A stretch of 13,854 nt of DNA from Anaerolineales bacterium (GCA_024643945.1 JAHELX010000093.1:1-13854), one strand, 5' to 3'. Positions 1 through 7,867 are shown, counted from the first letter of the stretch. Notes: a model not told the origin generated them from the letters alone. Made by a program: numbers and translations.

Positions 1-236
1 AGGGGGGCATCGCCGACTCCAGCCATTTACACATTGCCCGCCGCTACAACGGTGAGTGGATGGACGCCGCCGGCCCGGTGCCGATGGTTCTCTCTGGATG
101 GGAGGCCGTGGCCGGGCTGGGCCAATACGAAGGAAAATTGGTGAAAGGGGATCAAATCCGCCAGGCATGTGAATGCTGGGAGGATGAGAAGAACGGGGTG
201 GTTTCGGATAACAGGGTGCTGAATACTGCGGGATAA
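1..236 (+). CDS. C-terminal end of a probable M23-type peptidase (5' end outside window)
   Basis: The frame that ends at the TAA at 234-236 is open back to the window edge and gives a 77-residue C-terminal fragment. Its start contains a Ser-Ser-His-Leu-His-Ile-Ala-Arg-Arg stretch, which resembles the His-x-His metal-ligand motif at the end of LytM/M23 zinc endopeptidase domains (usually STGPHLHFE). A short tail follows, with the words NGEW and PVPMVLSGW, then a charged, Cys-containing end. If the match is right, the protein would cut peptidoglycan cross-links outside the membrane. The rest of the catalytic domain, including the HxxxD motif and any signal peptide, lies outside the window, so the call is provisional. 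The stop codon overlaps the ribosome binding site of the next gene, which begins 9 bases later, so the two are probably co-transcribed. Confidence 0.45.
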   Translation, partial: GGIADSSHLHIARRYNGEWMDAAGPVPMVLSGWEAVAGLGQYEGKLVKGDQIRQACECWEDEKNGVVSDNRVLNTAG

Positions 237-245
237 GGAATACGT

Positions 246-2189
246 ATGGCGACCATCGAAGAAGAGAGCGGGACCACTGTATTTCGTCGCACGGCGGAAT
301 ATCAGCCGCCCCGCTCTTGGCGTACCTGGCTCATTGGCCGCCCCTTGCCCACCGCCGATGCCCCGCATCAGACCATCGGCAAGGGCATCGGCCTGGCCGT
401 CTTCGCTTCTGACGCGCTTTCTTCTACTGCCTACGCCACCCAGGAAATTCTGGTCATCCTGGCCCTGGCTGGGACGGCGGCATTCGGCTATGCCTTTCCT
501 ATTTCACTGGCGATTGTGGTGCTGCTGGCCATTGTCACTCTCTCCTATGAGCAAACCATCCACGCCTATCCAGGCGGCGGTGGGGCCTATATTGTAGCCC
601 GCGATAACCTGGGAGAACTCCCAGCCCTGACGGCCGGCGCGGCGCTGCTCACTGATTACATCTTGACAGTGGCCGTTTCAGTTTCTTCAGGTGTGGCCCA
701 AATTACTTCCGCCTATCCTGCCCTCTTTCACTATCGGGTGCCTTTATCCGTGGGGCTGGTGCTGTTCGTCATGTTGATCAATCTGCGCGGCGTGAAGGAG
801 TCCGGTGCCATTTTCGCCACCCCCGCCTACTTCTTCCTGGCGATGATGTTCCTGACGGTAGGCGTGGGTCTCTCCCGATACCTGACGGGGACGCTGGGAG
901 TCGTGGTAGATCCGCCGCCTCTCAAGGACATGCATGGCATACAAGCGATTACGCTATTCTTGATCTTACATGCTTTTTCCAACGGCACCGCAGCCCTTAC
1001 CGGGGTAGAGGCCATCTCCAACGGGATTACCGCTTTCAGGGAACCCCGCAGCCGCAACGCAGGGATCACATTGATCTGGATGGCGGCTATCCTGGGGACC
1101 CTCTTCCTGGGCATCACGTTCTTGTCGGGGCCGATCGGCGCCATACCCTCAGAAAAGGAGACTGTGATCTCACAACTGGCACGCACCGTCTATGCAGGGC
1201 GAGGCATACTGTATCTGGGCACCATTGCGGCCACGACGGTCATCCTGATCATGGCAGCCAACACCTCTTTTGCTGACTTTCCACGCCTGAGCGCCCTGAT
1301 CGGAGGGGATGGCTTTCTGCCCCGGCAACTCGCCTTTCGCGGAAGCCGGCTGGTCTATTCGCGGGGCATCATGGCTTTGGCCCTGATTGCCTCGTTGCTG
1401 ATTGTGATCTTCCGCGCCAGCGTGACAGCGCTGATTCCCCTCTATGCCATCGGCGTATTCCTCTCCTTCACGCTCTCGCAGGCTGGCATGGCGCGCCGCT
1501 GGTGGAAGGTCGGGCACCTGGCGCCCGGCCAGGAAATTCAAGAACGTGGCTCAACTCTCCGCTACGAGCCCAACTGGGAGCTGAAGATGATGATCAACAG
1601 CTTTGGCTCCCTCTGCACGGCGGTAGTTATATTCGTCTTTGCGATCACCAAGTTTCGCAGCGGGGCGTGGATTGTTGTGTTCCTGATACCAATGCTCGTG
1701 GTTATTTTCTTCAGGATTCACGGCCACTACCGCAATCTGGCGGATCACCTCTCGTTGGAAAACTACGGCGCGCCGCCGCGCATTCTGCGACATCGGGTGA
1801 TTATGCCGATCAGCGGGGTACATCGGGGGACCCTGGCAGCACTGCGCTACGCCCGCGCGCTCTCCGACGATGTCACCGCAGTCTATGTCTCCATTGACCC
1901 GGCCGAGACGGAGCGGATGCAACGCAAGTGGGATTTGTGGGGGGAAGGAGTCCGGCTGGTAATCTTAAGCTCCCCCTACCGGCTGCTTTTGGAGCCGCTG
2001 CTGGCCTACATCGAGGAGATTGCCACTCAGCGTCAGCCGAATGAGACCATCACCATTGTGGTGCCCCAGTTCGTGCCGCGGCGCTGGTGGCGCAACTTTC
2101 TCCATTCCCAGACGGCCACGCTGCTACGCCTGGCATTGCTATTCAAGCGGGGCATTGTGATTACCGACGTACCCTACCAGGTGGATTAG
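246..2189 (+). CDS. kimA: KimA-like potassium/proton symporter (KUP/APC superfamily)
   Basis: A 647-residue inner-membrane carrier with about twelve hydrophobic segments (residues ~48-480) and a cytoplasmic tail of ~120 residues. The tail (from ~HRVIMPISGVHRGTL) looks like a Usp-type domain. B. subtilis KimA is 607 residues and imports K+ with protons under c-di-AMP control. From memory of its structure, K+ is bound by D36, Y43, D117, Y118, T121 and S125, with T230 and E233 also important. Here the same spacing is kept exactly: D56 and Y63 (DALSSTAY), D137, Y138, T141 and S145 (TDYILTVAVS), then T252 and E255 after a two-residue insertion. The family words YPGGGGAY and ARDNLG are present. The start is the ATG at 246, with AAGGAA five bases upstream overlapping the previous stop; it ends in TAG. 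Two RCK proteins follow. An amino-acid permease is the alternative, but the conserved ion-site residues argue against it. Confidence 0.85.
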   Translation: MATIEEESGTTVFRRTAEYQPPRSWRTWLIGRPLPTADAPHQTIGKGIGLAVFASDALSSTAYATQEILVILALAGTAAFGYAFPISLAIVVLLAIVTLSYEQTIHAYPGGGGAYIVARDNLGELPALTAGAALLTDYILTVAVSVSSGVAQITSAYPALFHYRVPLSVGLVLFVMLINLRGVKESGAIFATPAYFFLAMMFLTVGVGLSRYLTGTLGVVVDPPPLKDMHGIQAITLFLILHAFSNGTAALTGVEAISNGITAFREPRSRNAGITLIWMAAILGTLFLGITFLSGPIGAIPSEKETVISQLARTVYAGRGILYLGTIAATTVILIMAANTSFADFPRLSALIGGDGFLPRQLAFRGSRLVYSRGIMALALIASLLIVIFRASVTALIPLYAIGVFLSFTLSQAGMARRWWKVGHLAPGQEIQERGSTLRYEPNWELKMMINSFGSLCTAVVIFVFAITKFRSGAWIVVFLIPMLVVIFFRIHGHYRNLADHLSLENYGAPPRILRHRVIMPISGVHRGTLAALRYARALSDDVTAVYVSIDPAETERMQRKWDLWGEGVRLVILSSPYRLLLEPLLAYIEEIATQRQPNETITIVVPQFVPRRWWRNFLHSQTATLLRLALLFKRGIVITDVPYQVD

Positions 2190-2196
2190 GTCCTGA

Positions 2197-2250
2197 ATAA
2201 CTCCTCAGCCTCCCGGAGCAAAGCTCCGGGAGGCTTGGCTGAGTAGTTAC
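2197..2250. repeat. Palindromic hairpin element flanked by 8-bp direct repeats
   Basis: A perfect 12-bp stem (2208-2219 with 2223-2234, three-base AAA loop) lies inside a second, outer inverted repeat (2198-2210 with 2237-2249, 12 of 13 matching). The right arm has a few extra bases, so outer and inner stems are offset. The element is bracketed by GGTCCTGA at 2189-2196 and 2251-2258. There is no T-run after the stem, so it is a poor intrinsic terminator. A miniature inserted element or REP-like palindrome, or an mRNA processing or stability hairpin between kimA and the RCK genes, fits better. The first direct repeat begins on the last base of the kimA stop codon. Confidence 0.65.
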
Positions 2251-2280
2251 GGTCCTGACCGATATCGAGGTAACAAATTG

Positions 2281-2943
2281 ATGATGAACATAATCGTAGT
2301 AGGCTGTGGGCGGGTAGGCGCAGAGCTGGCCTATCGGCTATACCAGAAGGGACATCAGGTGACGGTGATTGACCAATTGGACACCGCCTTCGATAACCTG
2401 CCCCCCGATTTTCGCGGGCGCATGGTGGAGGAGGAAGTGCTCAACCAGGATGTGCTGCGTCGAGCGGGCATCGAACAGGCCGATGGCCTCGCCGCCGTGA
2501 CCAATTCCGACTCGGTCAATGCCGTGGTCGCCCATGTGGCGCGCACGGCTTACCACGTACCCAACGTAGTCGTGCGCAACTACGATCCGAGCTGGCGTAC
2601 CCGACACGAGGCTTTTGGCCTGCAGGTGGTCAGCTCTGCTAGCTGGGGTGCGCAACGCCTCGAGGAACTACTTTACCATGTCGAGATACGCACGGTGTTC
2701 TCGGCCGGTAATGGCGAAGTAGAAATCTACGAGTTTTTGGTGCCCGAAGCCTGGCACGGTCGCGGCCTGCAGGATCTACTGCCCGAGGGGCAATGCCTGG
2801 CCGTGGCACTTACCCGGGCAGGTCGAGCCATCTTGCCCCCTTATGAGACGCTTCTCGAGGCAGGCGATGTAGTGCTCCTGAGCGCCACCGCAGATGGCAT
2901 TGAGGTGTTGCGCCAACAATTGAGTTCAGCGCAGGAAGGATGA
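2281..2943 (+). CDS. TrkA-type RCK potassium-transport regulatory subunit, first copy
   Basis: About 220 residues, the usual size of a single-RCK TrkA/KtrA/CeoB protein. The N-terminal Rossmann domain (residues ~1-120) opens with VVGCGRVGAEL, the GxGxxG nucleotide loop. The acidic end of strand 2 is in VIDQLD, where the ribose hydroxyls of NAD(H) or ATP/ADP bind. The C-terminal RCK_C (TrkA_C) domain covers ~135-215 and ends with the typical word EAGDVVLL. Such soluble proteins ring the cytoplasmic face of K+ transporters and gate them in response to nucleotides; RCK_C domains of KtrA-type proteins can also bind c-di-AMP. Possible starts are TTG 2278, ATG 2281 and ATG 2284. GAGG at 2267-2270 is 7 to 13 bases away, and homologues usually begin MNIIVVG, so 2281 or 2284 is most likely. 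The second RCK gene starts one base after its stop. Confidence 0.88.
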   Translation: MMNIIVVGCGRVGAELAYRLYQKGHQVTVIDQLDTAFDNLPPDFRGRMVEEEVLNQDVLRRAGIEQADGLAAVTNSDSVNAVVAHVARTAYHVPNVVVRNYDPSWRTRHEAFGLQVVSSASWGAQRLEELLYHVEIRTVFSAGNGEVEIYEFLVPEAWHGRGLQDLLPEGQCLAVALTRAGRAILPPYETLLEAGDVVLLSATADGIEVLRQQLSSAQEG

Positions 2944-2944
2944 C

Positions 2945-3634
2945 ATGTTTGTATTAATTGCGGGCGGCGGCCGCACCGGGGCGCAATTGGCCACTCTGCT
3001 GGTAGCACAGAACCACCAGGTACATCTGATTGAACATCGGCGTGATGTCCTTGCCGGCATCCACCGTGAGCTGCCGACCGAGGTAATCTACGACGGCCAA
3101 GCTACAGATCTCCAGGTGCTCGAGCAGGCCGGAATCCGCCAGGCACAGGTGCTGGCTGCCTGTACCCCCAACGATGCCGACAACCTGGTGTTGTGCTTTT
3201 TGGCCCGCACCCTGTATGGGGTGCCCCGCACGATTGCTCAGATCAATCACCCGCGCAACGCCTGGCTCTTCGACCAGAAATTCCACGTAGATGTGGCCCT
3301 CAATCAGGCGGACATTTTGGCCAGTTTGATCGAAGAAGAGATGTCACTGGGCGACATGATGACCCTGCTCAAACTGCGTCGCGGCCAGTACTCTCTGGTA
3401 GAGGAGAAGATCCCAGCGGGGGCCAAAGCCGTGGGGGTGGCCATCAGAGATCTGGCGCTGCCAGAACATTGCGTCATCGCTGCCATTATTCGCCAGAGTG
3501 AGATTGTGGTGCCTCGCGGTATAACCAGCCTGGAGGTCGGCGACGAAGTCTTGGCCGTCACCGACCGCCACGGGGCTGAAGAACTGGCGGCCCTGTTTGC
3601 GTCCCCTGGTGAAAAAGGCCAACACTCGGGGTAA
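2945..3634 (+). CDS. TrkA-type RCK potassium-transport regulatory subunit, second copy
   Basis: A 229-residue protein with the same two-domain plan as its neighbour but clearly diverged. The Rossmann loop reads LIAGGGRTGAQLATLL, with an acidic strand-2 end in LIEHRRD (Glu rather than Asp), followed by an RCK_C domain from ~residue 140 containing VPRGITSLEVGDEVLAV. The start ATG lies one base after the first copy's TGA with GGAAGGA just upstream, so translation is probably coupled and the products may assemble as a heteromer, as proposed for the CeoB/CeoC pair of mycobacteria. The usual partner is TrkH or KtrB, and neither is encoded here. The adjacent KimA-like carrier is therefore the natural candidate partner, which is an inference from position only. 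Confidence 0.88.
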   Translation: MFVLIAGGGRTGAQLATLLVAQNHQVHLIEHRRDVLAGIHRELPTEVIYDGQATDLQVLEQAGIRQAQVLAACTPNDADNLVLCFLARTLYGVPRTIAQINHPRNAWLFDQKFHVDVALNQADILASLIEEEMSLGDMMTLLKLRRGQYSLVEEKIPAGAKAVGVAIRDLALPEHCVIAAIIRQSEIVVPRGITSLEVGDEVLAVTDRHGAEELAALFASPGEKGQHSG

Positions 3635-3659
3635 TGGCCAACGCTATTGGGTTGGCATT
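3633..3659 (+). terminator. Weak hairpin terminator between convergent operons
   Basis: AATGGCCAAC at 3633-3642 pairs with GTTGGCATT at 3651-3659, apart from one bulged G, around an 8-base loop, starting on the stop codon of the second RCK gene. Only a short ATTT tail follows, so it would be a weak intrinsic terminator. It lies between the rightward potassium genes and the leftward transporter operon, so it could serve both strands. Confidence 0.45.
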
Positions 3660-3707
3660 TCGGTCAGGAATCACGCCGGGCCAGCCACATCTCGCTCTCA
3701 ACCCATC

Positions 3708-4694
3708 TCATTGGTTCAGGAGTAGGCAGGCCGCCTGGTGACGTGCTCCAACTTCCTGTAACTCTGGGTCTTGCTCACGACAGGTAGGTTGGGCGAGGGG
3801 ACAGCGGGGATGAAAGCGACAGCCGGGGGGCAGATCAATCGGGTTAGGCGGATCGCCCTGCAAAATGATGCGCTCGCGCCTTTGGCGCGGGTTGGGTACC
3901 GGGATCACTGAAAGCAACGCCCGGGCGTAGGGGTGGGCCGGGCTGGCCAGTACGTCGCGTGTCGGACCGATTTCGACGATACGGCCCAGGTACATTACCG
4001 CCACCCGATCGGCAAAATAAGCGGCAGTGGCCAGGTCGTGCGTGATAAACAGGATCGAAATCCCGCGCGTGGCACGCAATTCGGCCAGCAAACGCAAGAT
4101 TTCGGCGCGGATGCTGACGTCGAGCATCGAGACCGGTTCGTCCGCCAGCAAGAGGCTGGGTTCCAGCACCAAAGCGCCCGCGATCACCACCCGCTGCCGT
4201 TGCCCGCCCGAAAGCTCGTGGGGGAAGCGGTTCAAGAAAGTCGCAGCCGGCTTCAACCCGGCATCTTCCAGCGCCTGGTGCACCCGGTCGGCCCGCTCCG
4301 CTTTGTTCTGGGCCAGCCGGTGTACCAACAGGGGCTCGGCGACGAGTTCACCAACGGTCATCAGCGGGTTCAGCGATTCGTAGGGGTCTTGAAAAACCAT
4401 CTGAATGCAGCGACGCATGTCTTTCATTGCCGACCCGTTAAGATGCGTAACATCCTGGCCATCAAAGATAATGGTCCCCGCGCTGGAGATTTCCAGCCCC
4501 ATCAGGGTCAAGGCCAGGGTAGACTTACCACAGCCGCTCTCTCCCACCAAAGCCAACACCTCGCCGCGCCCCAATTCGAAGCTGACGTCGTCCACCGCAT
4601 GCACGTATTTGTCAGCAGCATGCCAGAATCCGGCGCCTTTTACCGGGAAGAGCTTGCGCAAATTGCGAACTTTGAGAATGGAGGACTCGTTCAT
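3708..4694 (-). CDS. Oligopeptide/dipeptide-type ABC importer ATPase (OppF/DppF-like)
   Basis: A 328-residue ATPase subunit of a peptide/opine/nickel-uptake ABC transporter, acting on the cytoplasmic face of the membrane. From the ATG at 4694 it shows Walker A (GESGCGKST, ~51-59), the Q-loop Q102, the signature LSGGQRQR (~161-168), Walker B LLLADE (~181-186) and the switch His in ITHD (~219). The C-terminal oligo_HPY extension carries four Cys (PGCRFHPRCPLAQPTC and a later AAC), the motif that holds a [4Fe-4S] cluster in related Dpp ATPases. An upstream in-frame TTG at 4715 would add seven residues. ATG 4694 is preferred because it forms an ATGA overlap with the preceding ATPase stop and has GGAG five bases upstream. 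It is the last gene of the five-gene importer. The substrate cannot be read from the ATPase. Confidence 0.92.
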   Translation of the reverse strand: MNESSILKVRNLRKLFPVKGAGFWHAADKYVHAVDDVSFELGRGEVLALVGESGCGKSTLALTLMGLEISSAGTIIFDGQDVTHLNGSAMKDMRRCIQMVFQDPYESLNPLMTVGELVAEPLLVHRLAQNKAERADRVHQALEDAGLKPAATFLNRFPHELSGGQRQRVVIAGALVLEPSLLLADEPVSMLDVSIRAEILRLLAELRATRGISILFITHDLATAAYFADRVAVMYLGRIVEIGPTRDVLASPAHPYARALLSVIPVPNPRQRRERIILQGDPPNPIDLPPGCRFHPRCPLAQPTCREQDPELQEVGARHQAACLLLNQ

Positions 4695-5677
4695 TTCGGC
4701 TCCAGCAGGTGACAACTGGCCAGGTGAAACTTACCCAACCTGTGCAGAGAAGGCTGTTCGTGATGGCAGCGATCGAAAGCAGCCGAACAACGAGGCGCAA
4801 AACGGCAGCCGGGGGGTAGGGCATCCAGGCGCGGCGGATAGCCAGGGATGGCTATCAGTTCATTCAGGGGTTTCGACAAATCGGGGAAGGCGCCCAGCAA
4901 TTGCTGGGTGTAGGGGTGCTGCGGGTTATTATAGACGGTATTCACATCGGCATACTCGGCGCTGACCCCGCCATACATCACCAGCACCGTATCGCATATC
5001 TCGGCCACCACGCCCAGATCGTGGGTGACCAGAATCACCGCCAGCCCCAATTTCCGGCGCAGCGTCACCAATAATTCCAGAATTTGAGCCTGGATCATGA
5101 CGTCCAGCGCCGTGGTAGGCTCGTCGGCGATGACGACCTGCGGAGCGCAAGCCAGTGCCATTGCGATCATTGCCCGCTGGCGCATCCCGCCCGAATATTG
5201 GTGTGGATACTGGTTGCGGCGATTCGAGGCGATACCTACCAACTCCAGCAGTTCGGTGACACGCTGGTCGAGGGTGTTGTTATCCCCAGCCAGGTTGTGG
5301 CGGGCGATGACCTCAGCAATCTGGTGGCTTATAGTGCGCACCGGGTTCAGGGCATTCATGGCGCCCTGGAAGATCATGGCCATATCTTTCCAGCGCACAT
5401 CAGCCATTTCCTTTTCGCTTAGCGACAGCAGGTCGCGCCCCGCAAAGTTAACCTGTCCTTCCACAATCCGGCCCGCAGCCGGCAACAGGCGCAGCAGGCT
5501 GAGCATCAGCGTGGTCTTGCCGCAGCCGCTCTCGCCGACCAGTCCCAGTATCTCACCTTCGCGCAAGACGAAACTGACGTCCTCCACCGCATGCGCCGGC
5601 GGCTGCCCAGGACTCACGTAGTCAACGGAAAGCTGGCGAACGTCAAGCAGGATAGGAGCGCGCGTAAAGTCGGGCAT
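4691..5677 (-). CDS. Oligopeptide/dipeptide-type ABC importer ATPase (OppD/DppD-like)
   Basis: The second ATPase of the importer, 328 residues, pairing with the OppF/DppF-like subunit to power transport. Visible motifs are Walker A GESGCGKTT (~48-56), Q-loop Q104, signature YSGGMRQR (161-168), Walker B VVIADE (181-186) and switch His H219. The oligo_HPY tail has Cys in PGCRFAPRC, FDRC and ASCH, a likely iron-sulfur site. Its ATG shares a base with the TGA of the permease gene upstream (TGATG), with AAGGAG about 10 bases before it, and its own stop overlaps the next start. This implies translational coupling and matched stoichiometry. The length and domain order are normal for the family. Confidence 0.93.
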   Translation of the reverse strand: MPDFTRAPILLDVRQLSVDYVSPGQPPAHAVEDVSFVLREGEILGLVGESGCGKTTLMLSLLRLLPAAGRIVEGQVNFAGRDLLSLSEKEMADVRWKDMAMIFQGAMNALNPVRTISHQIAEVIARHNLAGDNNTLDQRVTELLELVGIASNRRNQYPHQYSGGMRQRAMIAMALACAPQVVIADEPTTALDVMIQAQILELLVTLRRKLGLAVILVTHDLGVVAEICDTVLVMYGGVSAEYADVNTVYNNPQHPYTQQLLGAFPDLSKPLNELIAIPGYPPRLDALPPGCRFAPRCSAAFDRCHHEQPSLHRLGKFHLASCHLLEPK

Positions 5678-6630
5678 CAGGCCGGTTCTCCTTCCCTGGC
5701 CCAGCGCTCGTCAGGCGGGGTCGGTCGAGCTACCATCTCGGCGCCCACCGACAAATGATGCATCTCCAGGCGTGGGTTAAGGATTTGTTCCAGACCGTGA
5801 CCCAGGAGGGTACAGCCCAATACCACCCAGACAATGCCGAAGCCCGGCGTGACCAGTGCCCACCATGCGCCGGCGCTCATTCCGCCCCGGGTGAAGGCGA
5901 AGTTGAGCATTTGGCCCCAGCTCAGGTTGGTCGGGTCCGACAGGCCGAGAAAACTGAGCGTACTTTCATTCAGGATGGCCAGCGAGATGACCAACACCGT
6001 GTTGGCCACCATCAGCGGCAAGACCAGGGGCAGGATGTGGCGGCGGACAATGTACAGATTGCCAGCGCCAATCGCCCGCGCCCGGAGCACAAATTTGCGC
6101 TCCTTGACCGACAATGTCTGAGAACGGACCAGGCGCGCAGTGCCTGTCCAACCCAAGATCCCGATCACAAAGATGATGTTGAGTAAGCTGGGCTTGGTCA
6201 GCGCCACCAATACCACGGCCAGCGGCAGGTCAGGGATGACCAGCATGATATCGGTCAGGCGCATCAGCAGGTTCTCAACCCTCCCTCCGTAGAACCCGGC
6301 CACGATGCCAATCAGTCCCCCGATGAAGATGGAAATGAAGGAAGCGAAAAACCCCACCGTCAGCGACACCCGTGCGCCAAAAATGAAGTTTGAAAGGACG
6401 TCCTTGCCAGCGTCGTCCGTGCCCAGCCAATGCTGAGAGCTGGGCTGGGCATAGATATCATCAATCGTCACCTTAACCGGAGCTTTGGGGTCATACGGGG
6501 CAATCCAGGGCGCAAATACGGCCATCGCCACGGCCACGATTACCATGCTCAGGCCCACCACGCCCATCCGGTTGCGCTTGAAACTGTTCCAGAATCCCCT
6601 GAAGCTGGTAACTTCGACTTGAACCGTCAT
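5677..6630 (-). CDS. Peptide/nickel-type ABC importer permease, DppC/OppC-like
   Basis: A 317-residue inner-membrane permease. It has an OppC_N segment (first hydrophobic span ~22-44, then the periplasmic APYDPKAP and HWLGTDDAGKDVLSN words typical of DppC) and a BPD_transp_1 domain with about five further spans. The cytoplasmic EAA loop that docks the ATPases is visible as RAIGAGNLYIVRRHILP (~185-201). GRVENLLMRLTDIMLVIPDLPL precedes it. The C-terminus (~290-317) is an unusually polar, proline-rich extension of about 25 residues beyond LNPRLE, where many homologues stop. The start ATG at 6628-6630 lies three bases after the upstream permease stop, with AGGT upstream. Confidence 0.93.
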   Translation of the reverse strand: MTVQVEVTSFRGFWNSFKRNRMGVVGLSMVIVAVAMAVFAPWIAPYDPKAPVKVTIDDIYAQPSSQHWLGTDDAGKDVLSNFIFGARVSLTVGFFASFISIFIGGLIGIVAGFYGGRVENLLMRLTDIMLVIPDLPLAVVLVALTKPSLLNIIFVIGILGWTGTARLVRSQTLSVKERKFVLRARAIGAGNLYIVRRHILPLVLPLMVANTVLVISLAILNESTLSFLGLSDPTNLSWGQMLNFAFTRGGMSAGAWWALVTPGFGIVWVVLGCTLLGHGLEQILNPRLEMHHLSVGAEMVARPTPPDERWAREGEPA

Positions 6631-6633
6631 CGT

Positions 6634-7665
6634 CTAACCTGCCCGGACACGAGGATCAAGGTAGGAATACAACAAATCTGCGATCAGATTAGCGAATATC
6701 ACACTCACTGCGATGAGTAAGAATGCCCCTTGTAACATAGGGTAATCGCGCCGTCCCACCGCCTCGAAAATTGACTGGCCCAGGCCAGGCCACGAAAACA
6801 CGGTCTCGATTTGAATGGCTCCGGCCACAGTAAAGCCCAGGTTCAGGGCGATGATGGTGACCATGGGGAGCATCGAATTGCGCAGGGCGTGATCTTTCAA
6901 AATCTGGAAGGTGCTCAGTCCTTTGGCCTTGGCCGTCAGGATGTAATCTTCTGATAGTACGTCCAGCACGGTGCTGCGCATAATCAGCATGTACTCGCCG
7001 ACAAAGACAATGGTAAAGGTAATGGTTGGCAAGATTAGATGGCGCCCGATATCCAACCACTCTTCCCACACGCTGGCAAAGTTACCGCCAGGGGTGACTT
7101 TGCCGCCGATAGGCAGGCCCAGATGGCGGCTTCCAAATAACAGCAAGATGATGCCCAGCCAAAACGTGGGCAAGCTCCATGCCGTCAGGCTGGCGATCAG
7201 GGCGGTATAGTCGATCCCGGTGCGCGCTTTCCAGGCGGCTATCATCCCCAATGTGATCCCGATAAAGATGGAGAGGATCTGTCCAGCGCCCACCAGCAAC
7301 ACCGTGTTCCACAAACGCTCCGTCAGCACCTCCGCCACCGGGCGATTGGTGTGATAGCTGATGCCTAATTCGCCGCGCAACAGATTGCCCACGTAAATGA
7401 AAAATTGCGTCTGCAGCGGGTTGACGCTGCAACTGCCCAGGCGCAGCGGGTTGAGGGTTTCAAAGCAGTTGATGACTGGCTTGTCCAGGCCGAACCGGGC
7501 CCGGATTGCTTCTATGGCTTGCACAGTCAGGCGCGGGTCACGTATGCCGGCCCGGGCCGGGTCGCCGGGCAAGACCCGGAATAAGAAGAAATTGAGCACA
7601 ATGACGAACACGAGGGTAAAAAAGGCCCAGCCTATCTTATTCAGAAGGTATCCATAGCCTCTCAC
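6634..7665 (-). CDS. Peptide/nickel-type ABC importer permease, DppB/OppB-like
   Basis: The first permease of the importer, 343 residues, six predicted membrane spans. The N-terminal span is followed by FRVLPGDPARAG, the DppB hallmark, and a FGLDKP word. The EAA loop appears as LTAKAKGLSTFQILKDHAL. Between FGLDKP and LLRGELGISY lies a ~25-residue periplasmic insert with two Cys (NCFETLNPLRLGSC), longer than in E. coli DppB; the pair could form a disulfide. The start is a GTG at 7665. GGAGG (7676-7672) sits six bases upstream and no ATG is available nearby, so the GTG is well supported. It ends in TAG. It is separated from the binding-protein gene by a strong hairpin, so it is probably expressed at a lower level. 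Confidence 0.92.
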   Translation of the reverse strand: MRGYGYLLNKIGWAFFTLVFVIVLNFFLFRVLPGDPARAGIRDPRLTVQAIEAIRARFGLDKPVINCFETLNPLRLGSCSVNPLQTQFFIYVGNLLRGELGISYHTNRPVAEVLTERLWNTVLLVGAGQILSIFIGITLGMIAAWKARTGIDYTALIASLTAWSLPTFWLGIILLLFGSRHLGLPIGGKVTPGGNFASVWEEWLDIGRHLILPTITFTIVFVGEYMLIMRSTVLDVLSEDYILTAKAKGLSTFQILKDHALRNSMLPMVTIIALNLGFTVAGAIQIETVFSWPGLGQSIFEAVGRRDYPMLQGAFLLIAVSVIFANLIADLLYSYLDPRVRAG

Positions 7666-7683
7666 CGGTCGCCTCCGTTTGGC

Positions 7684-7713
7684 GATTCGAGATGTGTGAT
7701 TCGAGGTTCGAGA
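7684..7713. repeat. Short direct repeats of GATTCGAG / GTTCGAG
   Basis: GATTCGAG occurs at 7684-7691 and 7698-7705, followed directly by GTTCGAGA at 7706-7713, in the leader just upstream of the DppB-like ribosome binding site. The three copies could be a small slippage product or a binding-site cluster; nothing else in the sequence decides this. Confidence 0.35.
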
Positions 7714-7736
7714 TTTTGAGAATCATCAACAAAACA

Positions 7737-7779
7737 ACAGCCACCCAAGACCTGCGCCGTAGCAGGCCTGGGTGGCTGT
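7737..7779 (-). terminator. Intrinsic terminator/attenuator between binding protein and permease genes
   Basis: CAGCCACCCA (7738-7747) pairs perfectly with TGGGTGGCTG (7769-7778), with one more A-T pair at 7737/7779 and an inner GC-rich stem (CCTGC with GCAGG). On the minus strand the hairpin is followed by TTGTTTTGTTGAT, a T-rich tail. This is the best intrinsic terminator in the window. Its place right after the binding-protein gene and before the permease genes fits partial termination, giving more binding protein than membrane components, as in many ABC operons. Confidence 0.8.
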
Positions 7780-7842
7780 CTTCAGAAATAGCTAATTGTG
7801 ATAGGTATGCTCACCTAATCCTCAATCCAAAACCAATCTACA

Positions 7843-7863
7843 ATACCCGCGTGCGTTGGGTAT
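7843..7863 (-). other. Hairpin directly after the binding-protein stop codon
   Basis: ATACCC (7843-7848) pairs with GGGTAT (7858-7863) around a GC-rich 9-base loop, four bases past the binding-protein TGA in the transcript. There is no U-tract, so it is more likely a 3' stabilising hairpin than a terminator. It acts upstream of the stronger hairpin at 7737-7779. Confidence 0.4.
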
Positions 7864-7867
7864 AAAC

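Noticed and set aside
3933..4712. 259-codon + strand frame
   Set aside because: Antisense to the OppF-like ATPase with intact Walker and signature motifs.
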